A stretch of DNA of 64,000 nucleotides, from the NCBI RefSeq assembly GCF_009711095.1, contig NZ_WMJZ01000008.1, positions 1 through 64,000 on the forward strand, in the 5' to 3' direction. Each line of letters opens with the position of its first letter. Position 1 is the first letter of the stretch. The position numbers and the translations under genes were made by a program. The notes below the pieces were generated by a model, which was given only the letters and a program-made list of their open reading frames with translations, had not been told where the DNA came from and did no database searches. Shown here one piece after another: positions 1 to 7,818 of the stretch. The DNA comes from Intestinirhabdus alba (GTDB lineage Bacteria > Pseudomonadota > Gammaproteobacteria > Enterobacterales > Enterobacteriaceae).

Positions 1-226
1 GCGCTACGTGATGGCTTACTGCTCCACCCATTTGCACTGGAGCACCCGCCGCGCGCCGTTTGGCGTCGCCGCGCTGCTGGATCGGGACGTGGAGATAGAC
101 TTCAGCTCGCAGACCACGCCCAATGACGTGGTCACGACGATCGCCACGCAGCCGCTGACGGGCAACGAAAGCTGGCAAAAATTATGCCGGGCGAATGGCG
201 CTTATTTTGCCTCTGGGAGCGAATAG
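1..226 (+). CDS. yafJ: YafJ C-terminal fragment (class II glutamine amidotransferase-like), tail frameshifted
   Basis: Only the last ~75 codons of the gene are in the window; the frame is open from the left edge. The segment RRAPFGVAALLDRDVEIDF followed by TTIATQPLTGNESW matches the end of E. coli YafJ, a putative class II glutamine amidotransferase, as I remember it. After the Trp codon at 173-175 the frame reads QKLCRANGAYF and stops at 226. The +1 frame instead reads KIMPGEWRLFCL and stops at 231, which is the family's conserved tail. The switch is at a run of five A (177-181) where six would keep the frame. It is either a real frameshift replacing the last ~17 residues or a homopolymer sequencing error. 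The 3' end overlaps the convergent yafK. Confidence 0.75.
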   Translation, partial: RYVMAYCSTHLHWSTRRAPFGVAALLDRDVEIDFSSQTTPNDVVTTIATQPLTGNESWQKLCRANGAYFASGSE

Positions 227-942
227 TTTGACGCCAGCTGCGGCTGAACCACCTCGTGACTCAGCGGCTTGCTGATGACGTAGCGACCATCGATCACCGA
301 TACGATCGGCGGCCTGCGGGTTTGCTCAAAGTAGTCGTACCCAGGCTTTAGCTGCGCCCAAAAGTCTTTATAGTACGAATTCTTGTGGCGCTGCATATTG
401 GCGTCGGTCATGCGGAAAGGGTAGATGCTGACCTGAACGCTCGGCTGGCCGAAGACCAGCGCGGCGGTGACGAACTGGAAAATCTCGTCAATGCCGCTGT
501 CGGTCATGGCGTAGCAGCCGACGGAGACACAGGCACCGTGGATCATCAGGTATTTCCCGCTATAGCCATGGGCCTGGTCGTAGGCGTTCGGGAAACCGAT
601 ATTAATGGCCTTGTAGAAACGGCTGTCCGGCTTGAGCTGGTTACGCTGAACGCTGTAGAACCCTTCCGGGCTTTTATAGTCGCCCTGTCGCTGTTTCGGC
701 CCCAGTCCACCGGAATAGCTACAGATTTTGTAGCTGTCGAGCAGCTCATAGCGTTCGCCCATCCTGACGTAGAGATCAAGCATACGCTCTTCTTTGAAGA
801 TCTGGATATAGACCGGAGAGCCCATAAACTGCTGCTTATTCTCTTTATTCACCGTCGTCTCGGCGAACATGCTGCTCAGCATATTGGCAAACGAGACGCA
901 CGGGATCAAAAGCATCGCAATAAGTAATGCGACTTTACGCAT
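202..942 (-). CDS. yafK: YafK/DpaA, periplasmic YkuD-fold enzyme acting on the Lpp-peptidoglycan link
   Basis: 246 residues, the same length as E. coli YafK. It starts with a Sec signal peptide (MRKVALLIAMLLIPCVSFA), so it acts in the periplasm. The YkuD (L,D-transpeptidase) catalytic motif is visible as HGACVSVGCYAMTD near residues 135-148, with the His and nucleophilic Cys. YafK (LdtF/DpaA) in E. coli is known to detach Braun lipoprotein from peptidoglycan rather than to cross-link it; that role is taken from the family. It is convergent with yafJ. The start is the ATG at 942, directly before the signal peptide. No defects seen. Confidence 0.93.
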   Translation of the reverse strand: MRKVALLIAMLLIPCVSFANMLSSMFAETTVNKENKQQFMGSPVYIQIFKEERMLDLYVRMGERYELLDSYKICSYSGGLGPKQRQGDYKSPEGFYSVQRNQLKPDSRFYKAINIGFPNAYDQAHGYSGKYLMIHGACVSVGCYAMTDSGIDEIFQFVTAALVFGQPSVQVSIYPFRMTDANMQRHKNSYYKDFWAQLKPGYDYFEQTRRPPIVSVIDGRYVISKPLSHEVVQPQLASNYSLPEAK

Positions 943-1080
943 ACTGCTTGTTCCTTGCTAAAACGGTTATACGCGCCAGAACGGCGAAAAAAGATCCTCG
1001 ATCAGATTAATCTGGTCAAGGAGCGCTCACATTATCACCACGGCAATTTTTCGCAAGCGCCGCGTGCGGCGTTTACATTT

Positions 1081-1201
1081 TATACCCTAAATCATTCGGG
1101 TTGCAGGGTGAAACGCAGCGTGTTTTGAACAGCCCCGGCGCTGGCCCCGAAGGGGGAGCCATAAAGCCAACGCACATGCGGCCTGTAGTATGGCAGGTAT
1201 A
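1081..1201. repeat. ERIC-type element, short variant (121 bp)
   Basis: Begins TATACCCTAAATCATTCGGG and ends GGCAGGTATA, imperfect terminal inverted repeats of the ERIC family, with the ERIC signature AAAGCCAACGCACATG near the right end. It carries only the first internal modules (a GAAACGCAGCGTGTTTTGA hairpin and the CAGCCCC/GGCCCC segment) and lacks the usual CCCCAGGAGCTTAC core. It lies between yafK and dinB, which diverge here. Confidence 0.85.
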
Positions 1202-1349
1202 ACCCTGGCGATACGGTCGCTTATCTTCGCACTCCTTTTTTAGCCCGTTGCAATCGAAGGCGTAACACTCTAATAAATGAGAATTTCGCCTGGGGGAGTC
1301 AACCACGCTTTCTGCGGCGCGGGCGCTTGCTTTTCATTCTCTTTTTATA

Positions 1350-1365
1350 CTGTATACTTAGCCAG
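1350..1365 (+). promoter_or_regulatory. LexA box over the dinB promoter
   Basis: CTGTATACTTAGCCAG is a near-consensus SOS box (CTGT-N8-CCAG), almost the same as the E. coli dinB box. It lies 19 bp upstream of the dinB start and overlaps a candidate -10 (TATACT, 1353-1358). Damage-inducible control of dinB by LexA is therefore expected. GGGAGGGG just before 1384 is the ribosome binding site. Confidence 0.9.
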
Positions 1366-1383
1366 TATTGTGGGAGGGGAGCG

Positions 1384-2439
1384 ATGCGTAAAATCATACA
1401 TGTCGACATGGACTGCTTTTTCGCGGCGGTGGAGATGCGCGATAATCCGGCCCTGCGCGACATCCCCATCGCCATCGGCGGCGGCCGCGAGCGGCGGGGG
1501 GTTATCAGCACAGCCAACTATCCCGCCCGCAGGTTCGGCGTGCGCAGCGCAATGCCTGGCGGAATGGCGCTGAAGCTCTGCCCGCACCTCACTCTGCTGC
1601 CCGGTCGCTACGAGGCCTATAAAGAGGCGTCGCGGCAGATTCAGGCGATCTTCTCGCGCTATACCTCACTCATTGAACCGCTGTCGCTGGACGAGGCCTA
1701 TCTCGACGTCACCGACAGCGTTCACTGCCACGGCTCGGCCACGCTCATTGCCAGGGAGATTCGCCAGACCATCTTTAACGAACTGCAGCTTACCGCCTCG
1801 GCGGGCGTAGCGCCGGTTAAGTTTCTGGCTAAAATCGCCTCCGATCTGAACAAGCCGAACGGCCAGTATGTGATTGCCCCTGCGGATGTCCCCGATTTTC
1901 TGCAAACCTTGCCGCTGGCTAAGATCCCCGGCGTCGGAAAGGTTTCCGCCGCAAAGCTGGAGTCCCTTGGGCTGCGCACCTGCGGAGACGTTCAGCGCTG
2001 CGACCTTTCGATGCTGCTCAGGCGCTTTGGCAAATTCGGCCGGGTGCTCTGGGAGCGTAGCCAGGGGATCGACGAGCGTAATGTGAACAGCGAAAGGCTG
2101 CGTAAATCGGTAGGCGTGGAACGTACGCTGGAGGAAGATATTTACCACTGGTCCGAATGTGAGGCGCTCGTTGAGCGGCTCTATCCTGAGCTGGAGCGCA
2201 GGCTGGCCAGCGTCAAGCCGGATCTGCTCATCGCCCGTCAGGGCATCAAACTGAAGTTTACTGACTTTCAGCTGACCACCCAGGAGCACGTCTGGCCACG
2301 GCTGAATAAAGCAGATCTTATCGCTACGGCGCGCAACGCCTGGGACGAGCGCCGAAAAGGGCGGGGCGTACGGCTGGTGGGCTTACACGTTACGCTGCTC
2401 GATCCGCAGCTGGAACGGCAGCTGCTGCTGGGGTTATAG
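1384..2439 (+). CDS. dinB: DNA polymerase IV (Y-family translesion polymerase)
   Basis: 351 residues. The palm begins [13 protein letters not shown] with catalytic Asp8, and [10 protein letters not shown] carries the second catalytic Asp-Glu pair. [15 protein letters not shown] is a helix-hairpin-helix. The C-terminus ends QLLLGL, the beta-clamp binding peptide (QLVLGL in E. coli). The start at 1384 was chosen over an upstream ATG at 1327 because it follows the SD GGGAGGGG and gives the family N-terminus [11 protein letters not shown]. The enzyme extends distorted primer termini and bypasses damage under SOS control. yafP begins 5 bp downstream, as in E. coli, so the two were probably cotranscribed before yafP was broken. 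Confidence 0.97.
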   Translation: MRKIIHVDMDCFFAAVEMRDNPALRDIPIAIGGGRERRGVISTANYPARRFGVRSAMPGGMALKLCPHLTLLPGRYEAYKEASRQIQAIFSRYTSLIEPLSLDEAYLDVTDSVHCHGSATLIAREIRQTIFNELQLTASAGVAPVKFLAKIASDLNKPNGQYVIAPADVPDFLQTLPLAKIPGVGKVSAAKLESLGLRTCGDVQRCDLSMLLRRFGKFGRVLWERSQGIDERNVNSERLRKSVGVERTLEEDIYHWSECEALVERLYPELERRLASVKPDLLIARQGIKLKFTDFQLTTQEHVWPRLNKADLIATARNAWDERRKGRGVRLVGLHVTLLDPQLERQLLLGL

Positions 2440-2444
2440 GGCCA

Positions 2445-3218
2445 ATGGAAATCAGAAAATATAAAGAAAGCGATTTTTCTGCCCTCTGCGACATATTTCT
2501 GCGGTCGGTAAAAGAGACGGCCAGCCGGGATTATTCCCCGGCGCAGATCGCCGCCTGGGCGCAGATCGATACCGTCCGCTGGCGGAATAAGCTGGCACAT
2601 TCTCAGACATGGGTCGCCGTTATTAACGGGCAACCGGTCGGGTTTATTACGCTGATTGATGGCGGCTATACCCAAAATAATTCGAGTTGCAGGACAAAAC
2701 GCAGCGCGTTTTGAACAGCCCCAGGGCTGGCCCCGAAGGGGTGAGGCCGACAGGCCGAATCACGCGGCGACGCAGTGACAAATTCGTCAGGAACGAATTT
2801 GAACAGCCGCAGGCTGCCTCTGGTGAGAGACAGGGATGTCTCTCATTAGTCCCCGGGAGCTTACTGGAGTAAGTGACTGGGGTGAGCGAGGACAAATCAG
2901 CTTAGCTGATTTGAACGCCGCTGGCGGCGGCCCTTCAGGGTGAGGCCCCCGGGCCGAATAAAGCCAACGCACATGCAACTTGAAGTATGACGGGTATATA
3001 TCGATCTGCTGTTTGTCGCCCCGGAATATGGCCGCCGCGGCGTGGCGGCGGCGTTGCTTAATCAGCTGGACAGCGGCGGGGCGTTGACGGTGGACGCCAG
3101 CATTACCGCCAAACCTTTTTTTGAGCGCCGCGGGTTCCGGGTTGTTCAGCAGCAAAGCGTGGTGCTTCGCGGCCAGCATTTTATTAATTTTCATCTGCGA
3201 CGGGCAGGCGCAAAATAA
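2445..3218 (+). pseudogene. yafP: yafP GNAT acetyltransferase, interrupted by an ERIC element
   Basis: The 5' part (2445-2668) encodes MEIRKYKESDFSALCDIF through PVGFITLIDGGY, the start of a GNAT-family N-acetyltransferase matching E. coli YafP. The frame then enters a repeat and stops at 2714. The rest resumes exactly after the repeat (from 3000: IDLLFVAPEYGRRGVAAALL, the acetyl-CoA binding loop, then VDASITAKPFFERRGF) and ends at TAA 3216-3218. Removing 330 bp (328-bp element plus a TA duplication) restores an uninterrupted YafP. The insert is a multiple of three but supplies its own stop. In E. coli yafP belongs to the SOS-induced dinB operon. No function is expected here. Confidence 0.92.
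2667..2998. repeat. ERIC-type element, expanded (332 bp), inserted in yafP
   Basis: Ends are TATACCCAAAATAATTCGAG and TTGAAGTATGACGGGTATA. The ERIC core (CCCCGGGAGCTTACTGGAG, GTAAGTGACTGGGGTGAGCG) is at about 2851-2890. Around it is a chain of small hairpins, e.g. CAAAACGC/GCGTTTTG, CAAATTCGT/ACGAATTTG, GAGAGACA/TGTCTCTC and AAATCAGC/GCTGATTT. It is flanked by a TA dinucleotide on both sides, consistent with the TA target duplication of ERIC elements. It is almost identical to the copy at 27875-28206. Confidence 0.93.
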
Positions 3219-3305
3219 AATTTTCTTGCGCCGCCAGCCGCTGCCTATTAATCTACGCGCACTTTTTATCCATTTATCCACGATTAACTGCAAAGGAGGC
3301 CCACC

Positions 3306-3353
3306 ATGATGGAATATTCTGAAAACTTACTTTGCAGACCTTTCCAGGAATAA
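3306..3353 (+). CDS. Candidate 15-residue leader ORF upstream of rtcB
   Basis: A very strong Shine-Dalgarno (AAGGAGG, 3293-3299) sits 6 nt before ATG 3306 and a 15-codon frame reading MMEYSENLLCRPFQE. I recognise no homologue. The rest of the 3219-3585 gap has no other gene; a small GCCC/GGGC hairpin lies near 3368-3380. The quality of the SD is the only evidence for translation. It might be a leader for the rtcB-prfH transcript, or decayed sequence left from rearrangement. Confidence 0.3.
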   Translation: MMEYSENLLCRPFQE

Positions 3354-3585
3354 CACGTCCTTAGCGCCTGCCCGTCAGGGCTAATTTGTACCTGAACCGC
3401 CATCGACAAAACAGGTTAATGTTTTGCACGCCGAGACGGTGAGCGTAGTGAATTAACTGTTATCTGCTACGTGCCGTCCGGTTTCTGCGCGCTGTCCATG
3501 TCCGGTATTTTTGCGCCAGGTACGCCTGATGGATTTGCCCTGGTCACGTCTGCCATCTCCTTATTAACTTTTTCAGGAATGGTAT

Positions 3586-4725
3586 ATGGGCAATAACGTT
3601 CATTATCTCTCTGAGTCGATCTCCTGGATCGCCTCGGACGATCTGTGGATCGAAGGTTCAGCGATCCAACAGTTACACGCTACGGCAAACCTGCCCGGCA
3701 TGCGCCGCGTAGTGGGGATGCCGGATCTGCATCCCGGCCGCGGCTACCCGGTCGGCGCGGCCTTTTTCTCCGTCGGGCGTCTGTTTCCGGCGCTGGTGGG
3801 TAATGATATTGGCTGCGGCATGGGGCTGTGGCAAACGGATATCGTGCGCCGCAAATACAACGCGGATAAAGCGGAAAAACGGTTGATGGTGCTGGAAAAT
3901 ATTGCCGATCCGCCGTGGCTGGAGGCGCATCTGCCGGAGAGCCTGGCGCAGCATCCGTGGCGCGGATCGCTTGGCTCCATCGGCGGCGGCAATCATTTCG
4001 CCGAGCTGCAGCAGGTGGAGTGCGTTTTCGATGAGGTCCGCTTTCGCGCGGCGGGGCTGGATGCTCAGCATCTGCTGCTGCTGACGCACAGCGGCTCCCG
4101 CGGGCTGGGACAGGCGATCCTGCGGCAGCATATCGCCACCTTTTCTCATGACGGGCTGGAGGAGAGCAGCGAACCTGCGCGCCGCTATCTTGCCGAACAT
4201 AACGACGCTCTGGCGTTTGCCCGACTCAACCGCCAGCTTATCGCAGCCCGCCTCCTGCAGCAACTGCGGGCCACGGGGCAGCGGGTGCTGGACGTGACGC
4301 ATAACTTCGTCGAAGCGTGCGCCATTGGCGGCGAACAGGGCTGGCTGCACCGCAAGGGGGCCACGCCGGACGGCTGCGGGCCGGTGGTGATTCCCGGCTC
4401 CCGCGGCGACTACAGCTGGCTGGTTCAGCCGGTGGTGAGCGAAACGGGGCTACATTCGTTGGCCCACGGTGCCGGCCGCAAATGGATGCGCGGCGAGTGC
4501 AAGGGGCGAATGTCCGGCAAATATAGCCCGGCGCAGCTGGCCCGCACGGGGCTGGGCAGCCGGGTGATCTGCCGCGACAGGCAGCTTATTTATGAAGAGG
4601 CACCGCAGGCCTATAAATCAGTGGCAAGCGTGGTTGACTCGTTGTTCCAGGCCGGCCTGGCCGTGCCGGTCGCGCGTCTGCGACCGCTGCTGACTCTGAA
4701 AACCAGCGGAGGGTCCGGAGCATGA
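3586..4725 (+). CDS. RtcB-family RNA ligase (PrfH-associated type)
   Basis: 379 residues with the whole RtcB active site: [15 protein letters not shown] (43-57), GNDIGCGMG (72-80, metal-binding Asp and Cys), GGGNHFAE (133-140), HSGSRGLG (168-175) and [10 protein letters not shown] (291-300), whose His294 should carry the GMP adduct. RtcB joins 2',3'-cyclic phosphate or 3'-phosphate RNA ends to 5'-OH ends using GTP. The prfH overlap of 4 nt (ATGA) marks it as the ligase of the RtcB2-PrfH ribosome-rescue/repair pair. It sits where E. coli K-12 has only the remnant ykfJ. This gene looks intact although its partner prfH is broken. Confidence 0.93.
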   Translation: MGNNVHYLSESISWIASDDLWIEGSAIQQLHATANLPGMRRVVGMPDLHPGRGYPVGAAFFSVGRLFPALVGNDIGCGMGLWQTDIVRRKYNADKAEKRLMVLENIADPPWLEAHLPESLAQHPWRGSLGSIGGGNHFAELQQVECVFDEVRFRAAGLDAQHLLLLTHSGSRGLGQAILRQHIATFSHDGLEESSEPARRYLAEHNDALAFARLNRQLIAARLLQQLRATGQRVLDVTHNFVEACAIGGEQGWLHRKGATPDGCGPVVIPGSRGDYSWLVQPVVSETGLHSLAHGAGRKWMRGECKGRMSGKYSPAQLARTGLGSRVICRDRQLIYEEAPQAYKSVASVVDSLFQAGLAVPVARLRPLLTLKTSGGSGA

Positions 4726-5397
4726 TGTTGCTGCAACTCTCCTCCGCCCAGGGGCCGGACGAATGCTGTCTGGCGGTGAAAAAGGCGCTGGACCGGCTGA
4801 TAGCTGAAGCCAACCTGCTAAGGGTCAGGCTGACGCTTGTGGAGACGGAGCCGGGCGGGCGGCCCGGCACCCTGCGATCGGCACTGGTCTCGCTGGACGG
4901 CGACGGCGCGCAGGCGCTGAGTGACCGCTGGTGCGGCACCGTGCTCTGGATCTGTCAAAGCCCGTACCGGCCGAACCACCGGCGGAAAAACTGGTACATG
5001 GGCGTCGGACGCTTTGTCGCCGACGCGCGGGAGGACGCCGATACGATCCGCTTTGAAACCCTGCGCGCCTCCGGGCCCGGCGGACAACATGCCAGGCTGT
5101 GTCCCTTAACCGTTCGTGAGCGTCGACGCCACGCCCGGTTAAGGGACACAGCCTAATAAAACTGATTCGGCTGTGCGGGCAACCCATCTGGCGAGCGGAA
5201 TTAGCGTTAAGGTGCAGTCGGAGCGCAGCCAGCACGCCAACAGGCGGCTGGCGCGGCTGCTGATCGCCTGGCAGCTGGAGCAGCGGTGCGAGGAAGAGCG
5301 CGCGGCGCTGAAGTCGCAGCGGCGGCTGTTTCATCATCAGATTGCGCGAGGTAACCCGCAGCGGACGTTTCAGGGCATGGCGTTCAGGCCGCGGTAA
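4722..5397 (+). pseudogene. prfH: prfH peptide chain release factor homologue, disrupted by a palindromic repeat
   Basis: The N-terminal part ([20 protein letters not shown] to ASGPGGQH) matches E. coli PrfH up to the GGQ motif that enters the peptidyl-transferase centre. One codon later a palindrome (5094-5154) intervenes, and the frame stops at 5154-5156. The missing C-terminal part continues from 5155 in another frame ([15 protein letters not shown] ... QGMAFRPR, stop 5395-5397) and looks undamaged. The net gain is about 61 bp, so excision would restore a normal-length PrfH. PrfH releases peptides from ribosomes with a damaged decoding centre so that RtcB2 can reseal the rRNA (known for the family). 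The truncated 144-residue product keeps GGQ but lacks the C-terminal tail. Confidence 0.93.
5094..5154. repeat. 61-bp palindromic repeat inserted in prfH
   Basis: Two perfect 19-bp arms, AGGCTGTGTCCCTTAACCG (5094-5112) and its complement (5136-5154), around a 23-nt centre that itself contains CGTCGACG. A diverged second copy lies at 62536-62602. The form resembles REP-type or small MITE palindromes, but I do not recognise the family. Confidence 0.85.
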
Positions 5398-5427
5398 GCA
5401 GGCGGCGCGAAGGAGAGAAAGACTAAG

Positions 5428-5464
5428 AGAAAAACGGCCGGAGAGCACGGATCATGCTCTCCGG
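5428..5464 (-). terminator. Rho-independent terminator of pepD
   Basis: On the minus strand, CCGGAGAGCA and TGCTCTCCGG form a 10-bp perfect stem (5438-5464), followed by CCGTTTTTC. It lies just beyond the pepD stop and between the convergent prfH and pepD. Confidence 0.85.
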
Positions 5465-5483
5465 CACGGGGAGAGAGCCGCGC

Positions 5484-6944
5484 TTACCGGGCCGGGATGG
5501 CCTTCAGCAGCTCGGTCAGCAGCGTCCAGTAATGGCCGACGCTTTCGATATGAACCTGCTCATCCGGCGAGTGTGGGCCGGTGATGGTTGGTCCGATAGA
5601 AACCATATCCATATTCGGGTACGGCTTCCTGAACAGGCCGCACTCCAGGCCGGCGTGGATAATCTGGATGTTCGGCGTCTTGTTGAACAGGCGCTGATAG
5701 GTTTCCCGCACCAGATGCATCACCGGCGAGCTGGCGTCCGGCTGCCAGCCGGGGTAGCCGCCAATCGCTTTGGTCTTCGCCCCCGCCAGCTTGCCCAGCG
5801 AATCCAGCATACTAACCACGTACTCTTTACCGCTGTCGATCAGCGAGCGGATCAGGCAGTGAATTTCCACGTTATCGTCGGTCATGGTCACCACGCCGAC
5901 GTTCAGGGAGGTTTCCACCACCCCTTTCGCCACGTCGGAGTTACGGATCACGCCGTTCGGCGTGGCGTTCAGCAGGCGGATAAAGGCGTCGCGGGAGCCG
6001 GCGGTCAGCGCCGGGCGTTCATCGCTGGCCGCTTCCAGCTCAACCCGCAGGTTTTTCTCTTTTTCCGCCAGCTCGTTTTTCAGCATCGCCTGCCAGGCGC
6101 TAACCTGCGCCTTCAGCGCGTCGACGCTCTCTGCGGCAACGGCAACGGTGGCGAAGGCTTCGCGCGGAATAGCGTTGCGCAGGGTGCCGCCGTTAAAGTC
6201 AATCAGGCGCAGATCCAGCGCTTCCGCGTGGCCTGCCAACAGCCGCGCCAGCAGCTTGTTGGCATTGCCGAGGCCGAGGTGGATATCGCCGCCGGAGTGG
6301 CCGCCCTTCAGCCCTTTCAGCGTCAGCGTAAAGCGCTGGAAACCGGCGGGCACGGCTTCGCGGGTCAGGGCCAGGTTAGAGGTAAAGTCGATGCCCCCGG
6401 CGCAGCCCATATAGATCTCACCCTCTTCCTCAGAGTCGGTGTTGATCAGTATTTCCCCCTGCAGCCAGTTCGGCTGCAGGCCGAAAGCGCCGTCCATACC
6501 CGTCTCTTCGGTCATGGTGAGCAGCACTTCCAGCGGGCCGTGCGCCACGCCGTCATCCACCAGTACCGCCAGCGCAGAGGCCATGCCGATGCCGTTGTCG
6601 GCCCCCAGGGTCGTGCCGCGCGCCTTCACCCACTCGCCGTCGATATAAGGCCGGATAGGATCTTTGGTGAAGTCGTGCACGGTATCGTTATTTTTCTGCG
6701 GCACCATGTCCAGATGCGCCTGCAGAACCACCGGCTGGCGATCTTCCATCCCCGCGGTCGCGGGTTTACGAATCAGGATATTCCCCACCTGGTCGCGTTC
6801 AACGTGAAAACCTTTCTCCGTCGCCCAGCCGACGATGTGCAGAGCGAGCTGCTCCTCATGCTTTGACGGATGCGGGATAGAACAGATTTTGGCAAAAATA
6901 TCCCACAGCGGCTGTGGAGAGAGTTGAGACAGTTCAGACACCAT
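5484..6944 (-). CDS. pepD: Aminoacyl-histidine dipeptidase (peptidase D)
   Basis: 486 residues of the M20 metallopeptidase family, one codon longer at the N-terminus than E. coli PepD (MVSELSQLS against MSELSQLS). Metal ligands and catalytic residues are visible: VVLQAHLDMVPQ (His77, Asp79), TTLGADNGIG (Asp116) and MTEETGMDG (Glu146/147), then GGHSGGDIHLG. It hydrolyses dipeptides with unblocked N-termini such as carnosine-like X-His peptides in the cytosol. The start could equally be the GTG directly after the ATG. A strong terminator follows it, and gpt is transcribed divergently from the 244-bp gap, as in E. coli. Confidence 0.97.
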   Translation of the reverse strand: MVSELSQLSPQPLWDIFAKICSIPHPSKHEEQLALHIVGWATEKGFHVERDQVGNILIRKPATAGMEDRQPVVLQAHLDMVPQKNNDTVHDFTKDPIRPYIDGEWVKARGTTLGADNGIGMASALAVLVDDGVAHGPLEVLLTMTEETGMDGAFGLQPNWLQGEILINTDSEEEGEIYMGCAGGIDFTSNLALTREAVPAGFQRFTLTLKGLKGGHSGGDIHLGLGNANKLLARLLAGHAEALDLRLIDFNGGTLRNAIPREAFATVAVAAESVDALKAQVSAWQAMLKNELAEKEKNLRVELEAASDERPALTAGSRDAFIRLLNATPNGVIRNSDVAKGVVETSLNVGVVTMTDDNVEIHCLIRSLIDSGKEYVVSMLDSLGKLAGAKTKAIGGYPGWQPDASSPVMHLVRETYQRLFNKTPNIQIIHAGLECGLFRKPYPNMDMVSIGPTITGPHSPDEQVHIESVGHYWTLLTELLKAIPAR

Positions 6945-7093
6945 AAGTCTCCTTGTCGTGATCCTGCAAACGAGCCGCAGGCCACGGGGTTAGCGGAATA
7001 ATAAACTCTTGCGAGATGCGGATGAGAATACCACTTTCTCCGGCCTCGGGTAGTGGAAAGCGCGTAAAAAGCGGCGCGAATTCCGTTAAACGC

Positions 7094-7122
7094 TGGTTTT
7101 TGCCGCCTTCGATCTCTATAAT
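7094..7122 (+). promoter_or_regulatory. Candidate gpt promoter
   Basis: TGGTTT (7094-7099), 17 bp, TATAAT (7117-7122). The stretch after it (CTCGCGCAACCTATTTCCCC) is conserved in my memory of the E. coli gpt upstream region. Confidence 0.6.
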
Positions 7123-7188
7123 CTCGCGCAACCTATTTCCCCCTCGAACACTTTTTAAGCCATAGATAAACAGGCCGGGACACTTCAC

Positions 7189-7647
7189 ATGAGCGAAAAA
7201 TACGTCGTCACCTGGGATATGCTGCAGATCCATGCACGCAAGCTGGCAAGCCGCCTGATGCCTTCTGAACAGTGGAAAGGCATTATTGCCGTCAGCCGCG
7301 GCGGCCTGGTGCCGGGCGCGCTGCTGGCGCGTGAGCTGGGTATTCGTCATGTCGATACCGTTTGCATCTCCAGTTACGATCACAACAGCCAGCGCGAGCT
7401 AAAAGTGCTGAAACGCGCGGAAGGCGACGGCGAAGGCTTTATTGTTATCGACGACCTGGTGGACACCGGCGGCACCGCGGTGGCGATCCGCGAAATGTAT
7501 CCGAAAGCGCATTTTGTCACCATCTTCGCGAAGCCGGCCGGCCGGCCGCTGGTGGATGACTACGTGATTGATATTCCGCAGAATACCTGGATTGAACAGC
7601 CGTGGGATATGGGCGTGGTGTTTGTGCCGCCTATCTCCGGTCGCTAA
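7189..7647 (+). CDS. gpt: Xanthine-guanine phosphoribosyltransferase
   Basis: 152 residues, the same length as E. coli Gpt and nearly identical along its whole length. The PRPP-binding loop [14 protein letters not shown] (84-97) is intact, and the C-terminus [17 protein letters not shown] matches. It salvages guanine, xanthine and (poorly) hypoxanthine to their nucleotides using PRPP at the inner membrane face. It is a single gene between divergent pepD and downstream frsA. Confidence 0.98.
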   Translation: MSEKYVVTWDMLQIHARKLASRLMPSEQWKGIIAVSRGGLVPGALLARELGIRHVDTVCISSYDHNSQRELKVLKRAEGDGEGFIVIDDLVDTGGTAVAIREMYPKAHFVTIFAKPAGRPLVDDYVIDIPQNTWIEQPWDMGVVFVPPISGR

Positions 7648-7818
7648 TTCCGCCATTTGCAGCGCCTGCTTTCGTCGGGCGTTGCGCTTTTAACGCCCTC
7701 CGTCGTCCGCAGTCCGCGCTTTCCCGATGAAAGCGGCCGAAGGTCGCCCTTTCCATGCCTTCCGCAGGGTTTTATGTATACAATAGCTTCCGGTAAGTAT
7801 CCTATGGAGGCTGCAAGC

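Noticed and set aside
2667..2998. Chain of short hairpins considered as a CRISPR array
   Set aside because: Unit sequences differ, there are no equal spacers, and the ends and core are those of ERIC.
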